Origin: Frankia tisae
GTDB taxonomy: Bacteria; Actinomycetota; Actinomycetes; Frankiales; Frankiaceae
DNA length: 37,872 nucleotides
Direction: 5' to 3'
Assembly: GCF_025403405.1 (NCBI RefSeq)
Contig: NZ_JANEZT010000015.1
Location: 1-37,872, forward strand
The translations under genes were made by a program, and so were the position numbers. Of this stretch, positions 1 to 8,558 are shown one piece after another. The notes below the pieces were generated by a model. The model had not been told where the DNA came from. It searched no databases and saw only the letters and a list, made by a program, of their open reading frames with translations. How positions within the stretch are numbered: the first letter of the stretch is position 1; each line of letters begins with the position of its first letter.

Positions 1-1
1 G

Positions 2-1132
2 CCCGACACCGTTCCCACGGCAGGCGGTACGCCGCTGCTGCGTCCGCACGCCGAGCAGGTGTACGCCGGCGAGCTCGCCGCGCTCGCCGCCGCCGACACG
101 AGGGCACGCCCGCCCTCCTGGCGGCTGTCGCCATGGGCGGTCGTCACCTACCTGCTCGGCGGCGTGCTCGACGACGGAACGGTCATCTCCCCGAAGTACA
201 TCGGCTCCCGGCGCCTCGTCGAGGTCGCGGTGGCCACCCTCGCCACCGACCGGGCGCTGCTGCTGCTCGGCAGCCCCGGCACGGCCAAGACCTGGCTGTC
301 CGAGCATCTCGCCGCGGCAGTCAGCGGCGACTCGACGCTCGTCGTGCAGGGCACCGCCGGCACCTCCGAGGACGCCGTCCGCTACGGCTGGAACTACGCC
401 CGTCTCATCGCCGAGGGGCCCTCCCCCGACGCGCTGGTGCCCTCACCGGTGATGCGCGCGATGACCCGCGGCTCGATCGCCCGGGTCGAGGAGCTCACCC
501 GGATGGGCGCCGAGGTGCAGGACGCGCTCATCACCGTGCTGTCGGAGAAGACCCTGCCCGTCCCCGAGCTGGCCAGCGAGGTGCAGGCCGTCGCCGGGTT
601 CGCCGTGATCGCCACCGCCAACGACCGTGACCGTGGCGTCAACGAGATGTCCTCGGCGCTGCGCCGGCGGTTCAACACCGTCGTGCTGCCGCTGCCCGCC
701 AGCGAGGACGCCGAGGTGGAGATCGTCACCAGGCGGGTCGCCGACCTCGGCCGAACGCTGGCGCTGCCGGACGAACCACCGGCCGCCGCGGAGGTCCGCC
801 GCGTCGTGCGGATCTTCCGCGAGCTGCGCGCCGGTGTCACCGGTGACGGGCGCACCACCCTGAAGACCCCGACGGCCACCCTGTCCACCGCCGAGGCGAT
901 CAGCGTGATCACCGGTGGGATGACACTCGCCACCCACTTCGGTGACGGGCGGCTACGCGCCGAGGACGTGGCCGCCGGCCTCATCGGAGCGGTGATCAAG
1001 GATCCCTCGACGGACCCCGTGGCCTGGCGGGAGTACCTCGAAGGCGTGGTCCGGGACCGCAGGGGCTGGTCGGACCTGTACCGGGCCTGCCGCGACCTGG
1101 AGGACGACGCAAGCGTCGCCGGCGGCGCCTGA
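2..1132 (+). CDS. MoxR-type AAA+ ATPase, 5' end cut by window
   Basis: ATPase of the MoxR class, which typically acts with a VWA-domain partner to remodel or metallate a client protein. Counting from the GTG at 59, a Walker A loop GSPGTAKT lies at residues 71-78, a Walker B-like region with paired glutamates at about 140-148, the sensor-1 ATAN stretch at 185-188 and a candidate arginine finger in LRRRF at 201-205. The frame has no stop back to base 2, and the upstream residues read like the natural N-terminus of the family, so I treat the gene as running in from outside the window and the GTG at 59 as internal. Its stop overlaps the next start (TGATG), so it is translationally coupled to the DUF5682 gene. 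The closest familiar arrangement is E. coli yehL-yehM-yehP, where yehL is the ATPase. Confidence 0.85.
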   Translation, partial: PDTVPTAGGTPLLRPHAEQVYAGELAALAAADTRARPPSWRLSPWAVVTYLLGGVLDDGTVISPKYIGSRRLVEVAVATLATDRALLLLGSPGTAKTWLSEHLAAAVSGDSTLVVQGTAGTSEDAVRYGWNYARLIAEGPSPDALVPSPVMRAMTRGSIARVEELTRMGAEVQDALITVLSEKTLPVPELASEVQAVAGFAVIATANDRDRGVNEMSSALRRRFNTVVLPLPASEDAEVEIVTRRVADLGRTLALPDEPPAAAEVRRVVRIFRELRAGVTGDGRTTLKTPTATLSTAEAISVITGGMTLATHFGDGRLRAEDVAAGLIGAVIKDPSTDPVAWREYLEGVVRDRRGWSDLYRACRDLEDDASVAGGA

Positions 1133-3558
1133 TGCCCGTCACCGTCCTGGGAGTGCGCCATCACGGCCCCGGGTCGGCGCGGGCGGTGCGGACAGCACTC
1201 GCCGAGCTCGATCCGGACCTCATCCTCGTCGAGGGGCCGCCCGAGGGGGACAGCGCGCTCACCCACCTCAGCACGCTCACCCCACCCGTGGCGCTGACCG
1301 CCTACGCCGTGGACGAGCCGCGCGACGCCGCCTTCTGGCCGTTCGCCGAGTTCTCCCCCGAGTGGCAGGCCCTGCTGCACGGCCGCGCGACCGGCGTGCC
1401 CACCCGGTTCATCGACCTGCCCTTCGGCCACGACCTGGCGTTACGCCGGCGTGACGCCGAGACCTGCCCCACCGACGAACCAGCGGCGCCCGATGACGGG
1501 ACGGCGCCGGAGCTGGCGTCCGACCCACTCGGCTGGCTGGCGTTCGCCGCCGGCCACGACGACCCGGAACGCTTCTGGGAGGACCTCGTCGAACATCGCC
1601 GGCTCGCCACCGCCCCGGCGGATGCACCGCAGCGCCCTTCCCCGGCACTGGAGCTGTTCGCCGCCGTCGCCGAGTCCATGGCGGCACTGCGCGATCCCGA
1701 TCAACCCCAGCCCGGCGCGGACATGTCGCGGGGGGTGCCGAGTCGCGAGGAGCTGCGGGAAGCGCACATGCGCCTGGAGATCCGCGCCGCCGGCAACGGC
1801 GCCGACGCCGCCAGTCGGATCGCCGTGATCTGCGGTGCATGGCACGTCCCCGCGCTGACCGGCCGTGCCGGGCGGTCCACCGTCGCCGCCGACCGCGAGC
1901 TGCTGCGCGGCGTCCGGCCCGTGCGCATCGCCACGACGTGGGTGCCGTGGACGCACGCGCTGCTGAGCGCCGGCTCCGGCTACGGCGCCGGCGTCACGTC
2001 ACCGGGCTGGTACCAGCATCTGTGGACCGCGCCCGACGAGGTCGGCGCCCGCTGGGTGGCCCGTGTCGCGGCGCTCCTGCGGGCCGCCGACCTGCCCGCC
2101 TCGACGGCCTCGGTCGTGGAGACGGTGCGGCTCGCCGAGGCCCTCGCCGCGGTGCGCGAGCGGGCCGTCCCGGGGCTGACCGAGCTGACCGACGCGGTGC
2201 TCGCCGGGCTGTGCGCCGGTGACCCGGTGCCGCTGGCCGTCGTCCGCGAGCAGCTCGTCGTCGGTGATGTCGTCGGTGCCGTCGGCCCTGACGTGCCGAC
2301 CGTGCCGCTGGCCGCCGACGTCGCCCGTGCGCAGAAGAAGCTGCGGCTCGCCCCCACCCCGACGGAGAAATCGCTGCGCCTGGACCTGCGCCGCGAGCTC
2401 GACCGGGAACGCAGCGCCCTGCTGCACCGGCTGCGCCTGCTCGACGTCGACTGGGGCGTCCCGGCCGTGGCCCGTAGCACCGGCACGTTCGCGGAGGCCT
2501 GGACGCTCGCCTGGAAGCCGACGTTCGCGCTGGCACTCGTCGCGGCCGCCCGGCACGGCGCGACCGTCGTGGACGCCGCGGGCACTGTCGTCGCCCTGCG
2601 CACCCGGGCGGCGCCCGACCTGGCCACGATCACCCGCCTGTTCGAGCAGGTGGTCCTCGCGGACCTGCCCACCGCGCTCGAAGCGGTCCGCGCGGCGCTC
2701 GAACACCGCGCGGCCACCACCGGTGACGTCGCCCATCTGATGCTGGCGCTGGCCCCGCTGGCCCGGGTCCACCGCTACGGCGATGTGCGCAACACCGACA
2801 CCGGCCTGGTCGTCGGGCTGACGACGAGCCTGATGACCCGCATCTGCGCCGGGCTGCCGCCGGCCTGCGTCAGCCTCGACGATGACGCCGCGGAGGCGAT
2901 GATCGCCGCCATCGACACGGCGGACACCGCCTTCGGACTCGTCGCCGACCCCGAACATGTCGCCCGCTGGCATGCGGCGGTGGGCGTCGCCGCCGCCAGC
3001 GGCAACCCGCTGGTCGCCGGGCGGTGCACCCGCATCCTGTCCGACGCCGGCGTGCTTGCCGCCGCGGCGGCGGCGACCAGGCTGGCGCGGGCGCTGTCCG
3101 TGGCCGGCGGAGCCCCCGGGGACGCCGCGCGCTGGCTCGCCGGCTTCCTCGGCCGGTCCGGTGCGGTGCTGGCCCGCGACCCCGCGATGCTCTCCCTCGT
3201 CGACGCCTGGTTGGCCGGCCTCGACGAGGACGCCTTCACCGTCGTGCTGGCGCCACTACGGCGGACGTTCGCCATCTTCACCGGCCCGGAACGACGGCTG
3301 ATCGGCGAACGGGTCCGCTCCGGCCTGCCCCGGCCGACCACCGGCCCGCCGGGCGGCGTCGCGACAGACCCGGCGGACGCCGCAATCCCGGGCGGGAGCC
3401 CGGCCCCGGCCATTCCGCCAACCGGCGCGGTCCCCGCCGGTGGTGCTCCGGCCTGGGATCTCGACCGGGTCGCGGCCGTGCTGCCCGTCCTCGCCGCCCT
3501 GCTCGGTCCTGCCAGCACCGCGCCTGCCAGCACGGAAGAGGAATACTCCCATGCCTGA
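1132..3558 (+). CDS. DUF5682 family protein (YehM-like)
   Basis: A protein of 808 residues. The N-terminus (VLGVRHHGPGSARAV, then VEGPPEGD near residue 35) is the hallmark of the DUF5682 family, which includes E. coli YehM. I see no enzyme motif, signal peptide or membrane segment. The C-terminal 100 residues are Pro/Gly/Ala-rich and probably disordered. It starts in the stop codon of the MoxR gene and its last 8 bases overlap the VWA start, so the three proteins are probably made together in matched amounts. The family's biochemical role is unknown. By context it is the client or scaffold of a MoxR-VWA chaperone pair. Family assignment is recognition of the N-terminal signature; the client role is inference. 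Confidence 0.85.
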   Translation: MPVTVLGVRHHGPGSARAVRTALAELDPDLILVEGPPEGDSALTHLSTLTPPVALTAYAVDEPRDAAFWPFAEFSPEWQALLHGRATGVPTRFIDLPFGHDLALRRRDAETCPTDEPAAPDDGTAPELASDPLGWLAFAAGHDDPERFWEDLVEHRRLATAPADAPQRPSPALELFAAVAESMAALRDPDQPQPGADMSRGVPSREELREAHMRLEIRAAGNGADAASRIAVICGAWHVPALTGRAGRSTVAADRELLRGVRPVRIATTWVPWTHALLSAGSGYGAGVTSPGWYQHLWTAPDEVGARWVARVAALLRAADLPASTASVVETVRLAEALAAVRERAVPGLTELTDAVLAGLCAGDPVPLAVVREQLVVGDVVGAVGPDVPTVPLAADVARAQKKLRLAPTPTEKSLRLDLRRELDRERSALLHRLRLLDVDWGVPAVARSTGTFAEAWTLAWKPTFALALVAAARHGATVVDAAGTVVALRTRAAPDLATITRLFEQVVLADLPTALEAVRAALEHRAATTGDVAHLMLALAPLARVHRYGDVRNTDTGLVVGLTTSLMTRICAGLPPACVSLDDDAAEAMIAAIDTADTAFGLVADPEHVARWHAAVGVAAASGNPLVAGRCTRILSDAGVLAAAAAATRLARALSVAGGAPGDAARWLAGFLGRSGAVLARDPAMLSLVDAWLAGLDEDAFTVVLAPLRRTFAIFTGPERRLIGERVRSGLPRPTTGPPGGVATDPADAAIPGGSPAPAIPPTGAVPAGGAPAWDLDRVAAVLPVLAALLGPASTAPASTEEEYSHA

Positions 3559-4789
3559 CCACACGACCAGAAACGTCGACGGTGCGGGGTCGGGGCGATC
3601 CGTCGACGAGATGACGGAGGAGGAGCGGCTGCGGCGGTGGCGGCTGGTCCTCGGGGCGCCGGCGGCACCCGCGTTCGACGCGGCGCGGGCGCTGTCGAAG
3701 CGAGACGCGGACATCGACGCCGCGCTGGGGGCGCTCTACGACGCCGACGGCGACTCAGCCGGACGCCGTGGGCAGCGGCGCTCGGCGGGTCTAGGTGGAT
3801 CGGCGCCGGCGGTGACCCGCTGGCTCGGTGACATCCGCGACTACTTCCCCTCGCCGGTGGTGCAGGTCCTCCAACGCGACGCGGTGCACCGGCTGGGACT
3901 CGCCCGGCTGCTGATGGAACCCGAGCTGCTCGCCGCGGCCGAACCCGACGTGCATCTGGTCGGCACGCTGCTGTCCCTGCGGTCCGCTCTGCCCGAACGG
4001 ACCCGCGAGACCGCGCGGATCGTGGTGCGCAAGGTCGTCGAGGACATCCAACGGCGGTTGGCGCACTCGCTGCGCTCGGCGGTGCACGGCGCGCTGAACC
4101 GCGGCAAACGCACCCGAAGGCCGCGGCTGCCCGACGTCGACTGGAACCGCACCATCCTCGCGAACCTGCGTAACTACCAGCCCGAGCAGCGCACCGTCAT
4201 CGTCGACCGGCTGATCGGATATCGGCGGGCCCGGCGGGTGGCGGCGTTGCGCGATGTCATCCTGCTCATCGACCAGAGCGGCTCGATGGCCTCGTCGGTC
4301 GTCTACGCCGGGGTGCTCGGCGCGTCGCTGGCGAGCATGAAATCGCTGCGCACCCGGCTGGTCGTCTTCGACACGTCCGTGGTGGACCTCACCGACTCCC
4401 TCGACGACCCTGTCGACGTGCTGTTCGGGGTTCAGCTCGGCGGCGGCACCGACATCGACCGCGCGGTCGGTTACGGCACCGGTCTCGTGCGCCGGCCCAC
4501 CGACACCATCCTCATTCTGATCAGCGATCTCATCGAGGGCGGCGACCAGTCCTCGCTGATCGCCCGGCTGCGGGGGCTGGTCGAGTCCGGGGTCACCGTC
4601 CTCGTGCTGCTGGCGCTGTCCGACGACGGCGCCCCCGCCTACGACCACGAACTCGCGGAAACCTGCGCGCAGCTCGGCGCGCCGGCCTTCGCCTGCACCC
4701 CGGACAGGTTCCCCGAGCTGCTGGCCACGGCGCTGCGCCGGGAGGAGGTCGGCGGATGGGCGGCGCTGCACGGCCTCGTCCCGGTCTGA
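3551..4789 (+). CDS. VWA domain protein, MoxR partner (YehP-like)
   Basis: Protein of 412 residues with a C-terminal von Willebrand A domain from about residue 233. A complete metal-ion-dependent adhesion site is visible: DQSGS (D241, S243, S245), T300 in GGGTD, and D326 in SDL. The first 230 residues are a helical, charged region without a recognised motif. I chose the ATG at 3551, which gives an 8-base overlap with the DUF5682 gene and has GGAAGAGGAA just upstream; a longer start at 3440 would run deep inside the preceding gene. MoxR-VWA pairs are known to work in protein maturation, for example metal insertion. This one follows its ATPase and DUF5682 partner directly. A SWIM zinc-finger gene often belongs to this set but is not downstream here; it may lie before the window. 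Confidence 0.88.
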   Translation: MPDHTTRNVDGAGSGRSVDEMTEEERLRRWRLVLGAPAAPAFDAARALSKRDADIDAALGALYDADGDSAGRRGQRRSAGLGGSAPAVTRWLGDIRDYFPSPVVQVLQRDAVHRLGLARLLMEPELLAAAEPDVHLVGTLLSLRSALPERTRETARIVVRKVVEDIQRRLAHSLRSAVHGALNRGKRTRRPRLPDVDWNRTILANLRNYQPEQRTVIVDRLIGYRRARRVAALRDVILLIDQSGSMASSVVYAGVLGASLASMKSLRTRLVVFDTSVVDLTDSLDDPVDVLFGVQLGGGTDIDRAVGYGTGLVRRPTDTILILISDLIEGGDQSSLIARLRGLVESGVTVLVLLALSDDGAPAYDHELAETCAQLGAPAFACTPDRFPELLATALRREEVGGWAALHGLVPV

Positions 4790-4808
4790 CCGCGCCGGCC
4801 GGCGGCCG

Positions 4809-5666
4809 TCAGCGCGGACGGCTGGGCTCGGTAAAAGTCTGGGTGCCGAGGACCGCGAGCATCTCCAGGCGTTCGCCCGCACCGGAGCCGGGCTGCGGGC
4901 GGAACAGGACCAGCCGCTGCCCGGACGGCGGGCTGACCACGGCGTCGCATTCCAGGTCGAGCCGGCCGACCTCCGGATGGATGAACACTTTGCGGGTGGT
5001 TCGCCGCACCGCCACCTCCTGGCGCGACCACACCTCGCGGAACTGTGCGCTGGCCGCCGACAGCTCGGCGACGAGGGCCCGGACCGCCTCGTCCTCCTGC
5101 CGCCGGCCCAGCGTCACCCGCAGGTCGGCGACATGCTCGCGGCCGAGCGTGTCGTGCTGGTCGGGCAGGTATCGCCCACGGAGCTCGCTGTCGGTGAACC
5201 AGCGCCACAGGACGTTGCGTGCCCGGCCCTGCGCGTGGGCGATCGGACCGAGCAGCGCGACGTTCAACGGGTTCTGCGCCACGATGTTGGACAGGTCGTC
5301 GGAGATCAGCGCCGGCACGGTGGGCGCGAGTGCGTCCAGCACGCACATCAGGCCGGCGTCGGCGTAGCCGAACGAGGAATGCCGCGGCGGGGCCTCATGG
5401 CCGGCCAGCAGATAGACGTGATCGCGCTCGTCGAGCGTCAGGCGCAACGCCCGGGCGATCGCGCCGAGCATCGACGGCGACGGCCTCGGCCCACGCCCCT
5501 GCTCGATCCGCTCGTAGTAGTCCGTCGACATGTCTGCGAGCACGGCGACCTCGTCGCGCCGGAGCCCCGCGGCCCGCCGTCGGCCACCGGCGACCAGCCC
5601 GACGTCGGACGGCCGCAGCAGCTCCCGCCGGTGGCGTAGGAAGACACCCAGCTCCTGGCGCTGCAC
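4809..5666 (-). CDS. XRE-family regulator with MmyB-type ligand-binding domain
   Basis: Transcription factor of about 285 residues. An N-terminal helix-turn-helix (residues ~5-80, with RRDEVAVLADMSTDYYERIEQGR) is followed by a MmyB-like domain (~105-275; DDLSNIVAQNP and the WRWFTDSELR stretch), a PAS-like fold thought to bind a fatty acid or similar small ligand. The start is taken as GTG at 5666 because GGAGGG lies about 5 bases before it; an ATG further upstream would add roughly 30 unconserved residues. The gene is divergent from an SDR oxidoreductase, and regulators of this family commonly control the neighbouring oxidoreductase. It is convergent with the VWA gene, 19 bases apart. Confidence 0.87.
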   Translation of the reverse strand: MQRQELGVFLRHRRELLRPSDVGLVAGGRRRAAGLRRDEVAVLADMSTDYYERIEQGRGPRPSPSMLGAIARALRLTLDERDHVYLLAGHEAPPRHSSFGYADAGLMCVLDALAPTVPALISDDLSNIVAQNPLNVALLGPIAHAQGRARNVLWRWFTDSELRGRYLPDQHDTLGREHVADLRVTLGRRQEDEAVRALVAELSAASAQFREVWSRQEVAVRRTTRKVFIHPEVGRLDLECDAVVSPPSGQRLVLFRPQPGSGAGERLEMLAVLGTQTFTEPSRPR

Positions 5667-5763
5667 AGCGGTCCCTCCACGGTTCCACTCGACCGGCTCC
5701 CACGTGGCACCGTGCGCCCACGGCCCACCCGACGTCCCCATCATGACCGCGAGCGGCCCCGCT

Positions 5764-5788
5764 ATCCCCGGACTCGCGATCCGGGGAT
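5764..5788. promoter_or_regulatory. Candidate operator between MmyB-type regulator and SDR
   Basis: Perfect 8-base arms ATCCCCGG (5764-5771) and CCGGGGAT (5781-5788) around 9 bases, lying in the 198-base divergent intergenic region, 98 bases before the regulator start and 77 before the SDR start. Position and symmetry suit a dimeric regulator serving both genes. Seen: the palindrome. Inferred: the ligand protein. A short stem-loop is the alternative. Confidence 0.5.
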
Positions 5789-5864
5789 GACCGGGACGCC
5801 GTAGAAGGCCGGCGGCGGCGTCAGGGTGGATGGCGAGCACCAGTGGCGTGTCACGGGAGGAATC

Positions 5865-6623
5865 ATGTCCGACACCAGAATCGCACTGATCACCGGCGCG
5901 AGCCGCGGCCTCGGGCGCAGCATGGCCACCCATCTCGCCCGCGCCGGGGTGGGCGTCATCGGCACCTACAACAGCCGCAAGGACGAGGCCGATCGGCTCG
6001 TGGCGGAGCTCGAGGAGCAGGGGGTGCCCGCGGCGGCATTGCAGCTCGACGTGGGCGACAGCGCGGGGTTTGCCGGGTTCGCCGCCGGCGTCCGCACGAC
6101 GCTCGCCGGCCTCGGCGCCGACCGCATCGACTACCTCGTCAACAACGCCGGAGTCGGCCTGTACGCGCCGTTCACGGAGACGACCGAGGAGCAGTTCGAC
6201 GAGTTGTTCCGGATTCACGTCAAGGCGCCGTTCTTCCTGACCCAGACGCTGCTACCGCTGCTGGCCGACGGCGGGCGCATCCTCAACGTGTCCTCCGGCC
6301 TGGCCCGCTACACCCATCCGGGCACCTCCGCCTACGCCGCCGCGAAGGGCGCGATCGAGGTCCTGACCAGGTACCAGGCCAAGGAACTCGGCGAGCGGGG
6401 CATCCGGGTCAACGTGCTCGTGCCCGGGGCGATCGCCACCGACTTCGGCGGCGGCCGGCTCCGGGACAACGCCCAGCTCAACGAGGCGATCGCGAGCGCC
6501 ATCCCGCTCGGCCGGGTGGGCGAGGCCGAGGACATCGGCGCGGCCGCGCCGCTGATCCTCGCCGACGGTTTCGGCTGGGCCAACGGCACCCGCATCGAAC
6601 TGTCCGGCGGCCAGAACCTCTAG
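5865..6623 (+). CDS. SDR family oxidoreductase
   Basis: A classical short-chain dehydrogenase/reductase of 252 residues, the normal size. It has the cofactor motif TGASRGLG (residues 10-17), the NNAG structural motif (93-96), catalytic S143/S144, and the Y157-x3-K161 pair in SAYAAAKG. N38-S39-R40 after the second strand suggests NADP(H) preference. The start at 5865 follows GGGAGGAATC closely; the longer frame to 5826 has no good ribosome binding site. The substrate cannot be read from sequence. Divergence from the MmyB-type regulator, with a palindrome between, suggests that regulator controls it. Confidence 0.92.
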   Translation: MSDTRIALITGASRGLGRSMATHLARAGVGVIGTYNSRKDEADRLVAELEEQGVPAAALQLDVGDSAGFAGFAAGVRTTLAGLGADRIDYLVNNAGVGLYAPFTETTEEQFDELFRIHVKAPFFLTQTLLPLLADGGRILNVSSGLARYTHPGTSAYAAAKGAIEVLTRYQAKELGERGIRVNVLVPGAIATDFGGGRLRDNAQLNEAIASAIPLGRVGEAEDIGAAAPLILADGFGWANGTRIELSGGQNL

Positions 6624-6673
6624 CTCGGCCGCAGCGGCGGCTGGGGCCCCGCGAGGAGGTGGTGTGCAGGGGA

Positions 6674-6940
6674 ATGGAGCTTCCGGCACGGCACCCCGAC
6701 TGCGGGATCTACACGGTCGGGACGGCCCCGGCCTGGCGACGGCGCGGCCTGGTGACGGCGCTGCTGCGCCACGTGCTCGCCGTCGCCGAACAGGACGGGG
6801 CGCGGACCGCGACCCTGCAGTCGACGCCGATGGCCCGGGCCCTTTACGCCGCCCTCGGCTTCCTCCCGGTCGGTCGTTACGAGGCATGGGTCCGCACGAT
6901 CAGGACCGCGACCACCGCCGGTACTCGGCGCGACCGGTAG
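6674..6940 (+). pseudogene. GNAT acetyltransferase C-terminal remnant
   Basis: The 88-residue frame covers only the C-terminal half of a GNAT fold: VGTAPAWRRRGLVTALLRH matches the acetyl-CoA pyrophosphate loop (R-x-x-G-x-[GA]), and the end MARALYAALGFLPVGRYEAW matches the closing helix and strand. Typical family members are 150-280 residues, so the first half is missing. A GTG at 6662 is an alternative start, with GAGGAGG very close before it. The piece lies 14 bases ahead of the iminopeptidase gene and could still be translated. I read it as a decayed gene; a minimal, still functional domain is less likely. Confidence 0.6.
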
Positions 6941-6954
6941 GCCAGGATTGGCCG

Positions 6955-7974
6955 ATGGAATCGCAGTATCCGCCGATCGAGCCGTACGACGCGGGGATGC
7001 TCGACGTCGGCGACGGCAACCTCGTCCACTGGGAGGTCTGCGGCAACCCGGCCGGCAGGCCGGCGCTTGTCATCCACGGCGGGCCGGGTTCGGGCTGCTC
7101 GCCGGGCGCCCGCCGGTGGTTCGACCCGGAGCGATACCGGGTCGTCCTGTTCGACCAGCGTGGCTGCGGCCGCAGCACCCCGCACGCCGGCGACCACGCC
7201 ACCGACCTGCAGCACAACACCACCGACCATCTGCTGGCGGACATGGAGCTGCTGCGCGAGCACCTCGGGATCGACCAGTGGCTGCTCTACGGCGCATCGT
7301 GGGGCTCGACGCTCGCCCTGGCCTACGCCGAGCGCCACCCGCTCCGGGTGTCGGGGATCGTCCTCGCCGGGGTGACGATGACGCGGCGGTCCGACATCGA
7401 CTGGCTCTACCGGGGCGTGGCCCGGTTCTTCCCCGCCGAGTGGGAACGGTTCCGCGACGCGCTGCCGCCCGCCGATCGTGACGGCGACCTCGTCGCCGGC
7501 TACGCGCGCCTGCTCGCCGACCCCGACCCGGCGGTGCGTCAACGGGCCGCCGACCAGTGGTGCGCCTGGGAGGACGCGGTCATCTCGCTGGAGTCGAACG
7601 GGCAGCCGGGCGCGTACGGCGCTCGCCCGCGGCGGGCCCGGCTCGCGCTGGTGCGGATCTGCTCGCACTACTTCGCGCACGGGGCCTGGCTCGACGAGGG
7701 CGCGCTGCTGCGTGACGCCGGTCGGCTCGCCGGCATCCCGGGGGTACTGATCCACGGCCGCCACGACCTGGGCGGCCCGTTCGACGTCGCCTGGGAACTG
7801 GCCCGCGCCTGGCCGGGCGCGCAACTCGTGCCGGTCACCGACTCCGGCCATACCGGCAGCGACACGCTGGGCCGCCACCTGCGCGGCGCGCTTGACCGGT
7901 TCGCCGCAGGTCAGGACGGGAGCTCGGGCGCGCCGACGTGGGCGGGAACGGTGATCTCCACGCGGTCGGCGTAG
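6955..7974 (+). CDS. pip: Prolyl iminopeptidase, alpha/beta hydrolase
   Basis: A cytoplasmic aminopeptidase-type hydrolase (340 residues) of peptidase family S33, which removes N-terminal proline. Seen: the oxyanion motif HGGPGSG (41-47), FDQRGCGRS (66-74) typical of proline iminopeptidases, nucleophile S115 in GASWGS, acid D271 in HGRHD, and H299 in DSGHT. The segment WCAWEDA in the cap domain (~202-208) is also characteristic. The ATG at 6955 has AGGA 7 bases before it. Length is close to family norm (310-330). Its last 64 bases overlap the end of the convergent DUF427 gene, so antisense effects between the two mRNAs are possible. Confidence 0.9.
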   Translation: MESQYPPIEPYDAGMLDVGDGNLVHWEVCGNPAGRPALVIHGGPGSGCSPGARRWFDPERYRVVLFDQRGCGRSTPHAGDHATDLQHNTTDHLLADMELLREHLGIDQWLLYGASWGSTLALAYAERHPLRVSGIVLAGVTMTRRSDIDWLYRGVARFFPAEWERFRDALPPADRDGDLVAGYARLLADPDPAVRQRAADQWCAWEDAVISLESNGQPGAYGARPRRARLALVRICSHYFAHGAWLDEGALLRDAGRLAGIPGVLIHGRHDLGGPFDVAWELARAWPGAQLVPVTDSGHTGSDTLGRHLRGALDRFAAGQDGSSGAPTWAGTVISTRSA

Positions 7975-8312
7975 AAGGCGACCCGGCCGGCGATGTCGGC
8001 GACGGCCGGGTAGGGGGTCTCGTAAGTCCAGATGACGTCTCTGAGCGTCGTGCCGTCCGCCATCTCGACGCTGTAGTAGCTCGCGTCGCCCTTGTACGGA
8101 CAGTAACTGGTGGTCTCGCTGCGGCGCAGCACGCTCTGGTCCACATCGGCGATCGGGAGGTACTGCACCGGCGGGTAGCTGGCCTCACGCAGGGTGCGGG
8201 AGTCGTGCGAGTCGGCGACGACGCGCCCGTCGATCTGGACGACCACCCGCCCGCGGGTCGGTCCGATGGTGATCGGATGGTCGGCGTTCGGCAGCAGGAC
8301 CGTTCGCGACAT
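7911..8312 (-). CDS. DUF427 domain-containing protein
   Basis: Protein of 133 residues matching the DUF427 family in length and motifs: ADSHDSRTLREASYPPVQYLP (split near residues 33-53), the conserved SYCPYKGDASYYS stretch (about 69-81) and IWTYETPYPAVADIAGRVAFY near the end. The family has a small beta-rich fold of unknown function. The ATG at 8312 is preceded by GGAGGAA. No signal peptide or membrane segment is seen. It is transcribed toward the iminopeptidase gene and overlaps its 3' end. Confidence 0.88.
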   Translation of the reverse strand: MSRTVLLPNADHPITIGPTRGRVVVQIDGRVVADSHDSRTLREASYPPVQYLPIADVDQSVLRRSETTSYCPYKGDASYYSVEMADGTTLRDVIWTYETPYPAVADIAGRVAFYADRVEITVPAHVGAPELPS

Positions 8313-8558
8313 CAGGGTTCCTCCAGACCGGGCGGAGCGTGATTCGGCGCGAATAGAGGCTCCGCCGCCTGCCGGGAACCGTCAAGCCTGCTCGGCGACG
8401 GCGACGGCCGGCCGCGAACGGCAGGTCTGATCAGACCTCGCGCACCCGGGTTCGGCCACCTCAGCGCGACATTTAGACGACACTTTGTTGCCAATGTCTC
8501 ACACACGGTCGATACTCCGACCACATCAAGGCATTGACCGACACTCGGGGGGACTTTC

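Noticed and set aside
394..1431. Long minus-strand frame opposite the MoxR and DUF5682 genes
   Set aside because: It is antisense to clearly coding MoxR and DUF5682 sequence, its Arg/Ser/Gly-rich product matches no family, and it has no ribosome binding site. A high-GC shadow frame.
3791..4882. 363-residue minus-strand frame across the VWA gene
   Set aside because: It lies opposite the VWA domain with its intact MIDAS motif; composition is typical of an antisense artefact.
8468..8498. GACATT and AATGTC repeat 60 bases before the MelC1-like gene
   Set aside because: Six-base arms with a 19-base spacer are within chance expectation; not strong enough to call an operator.
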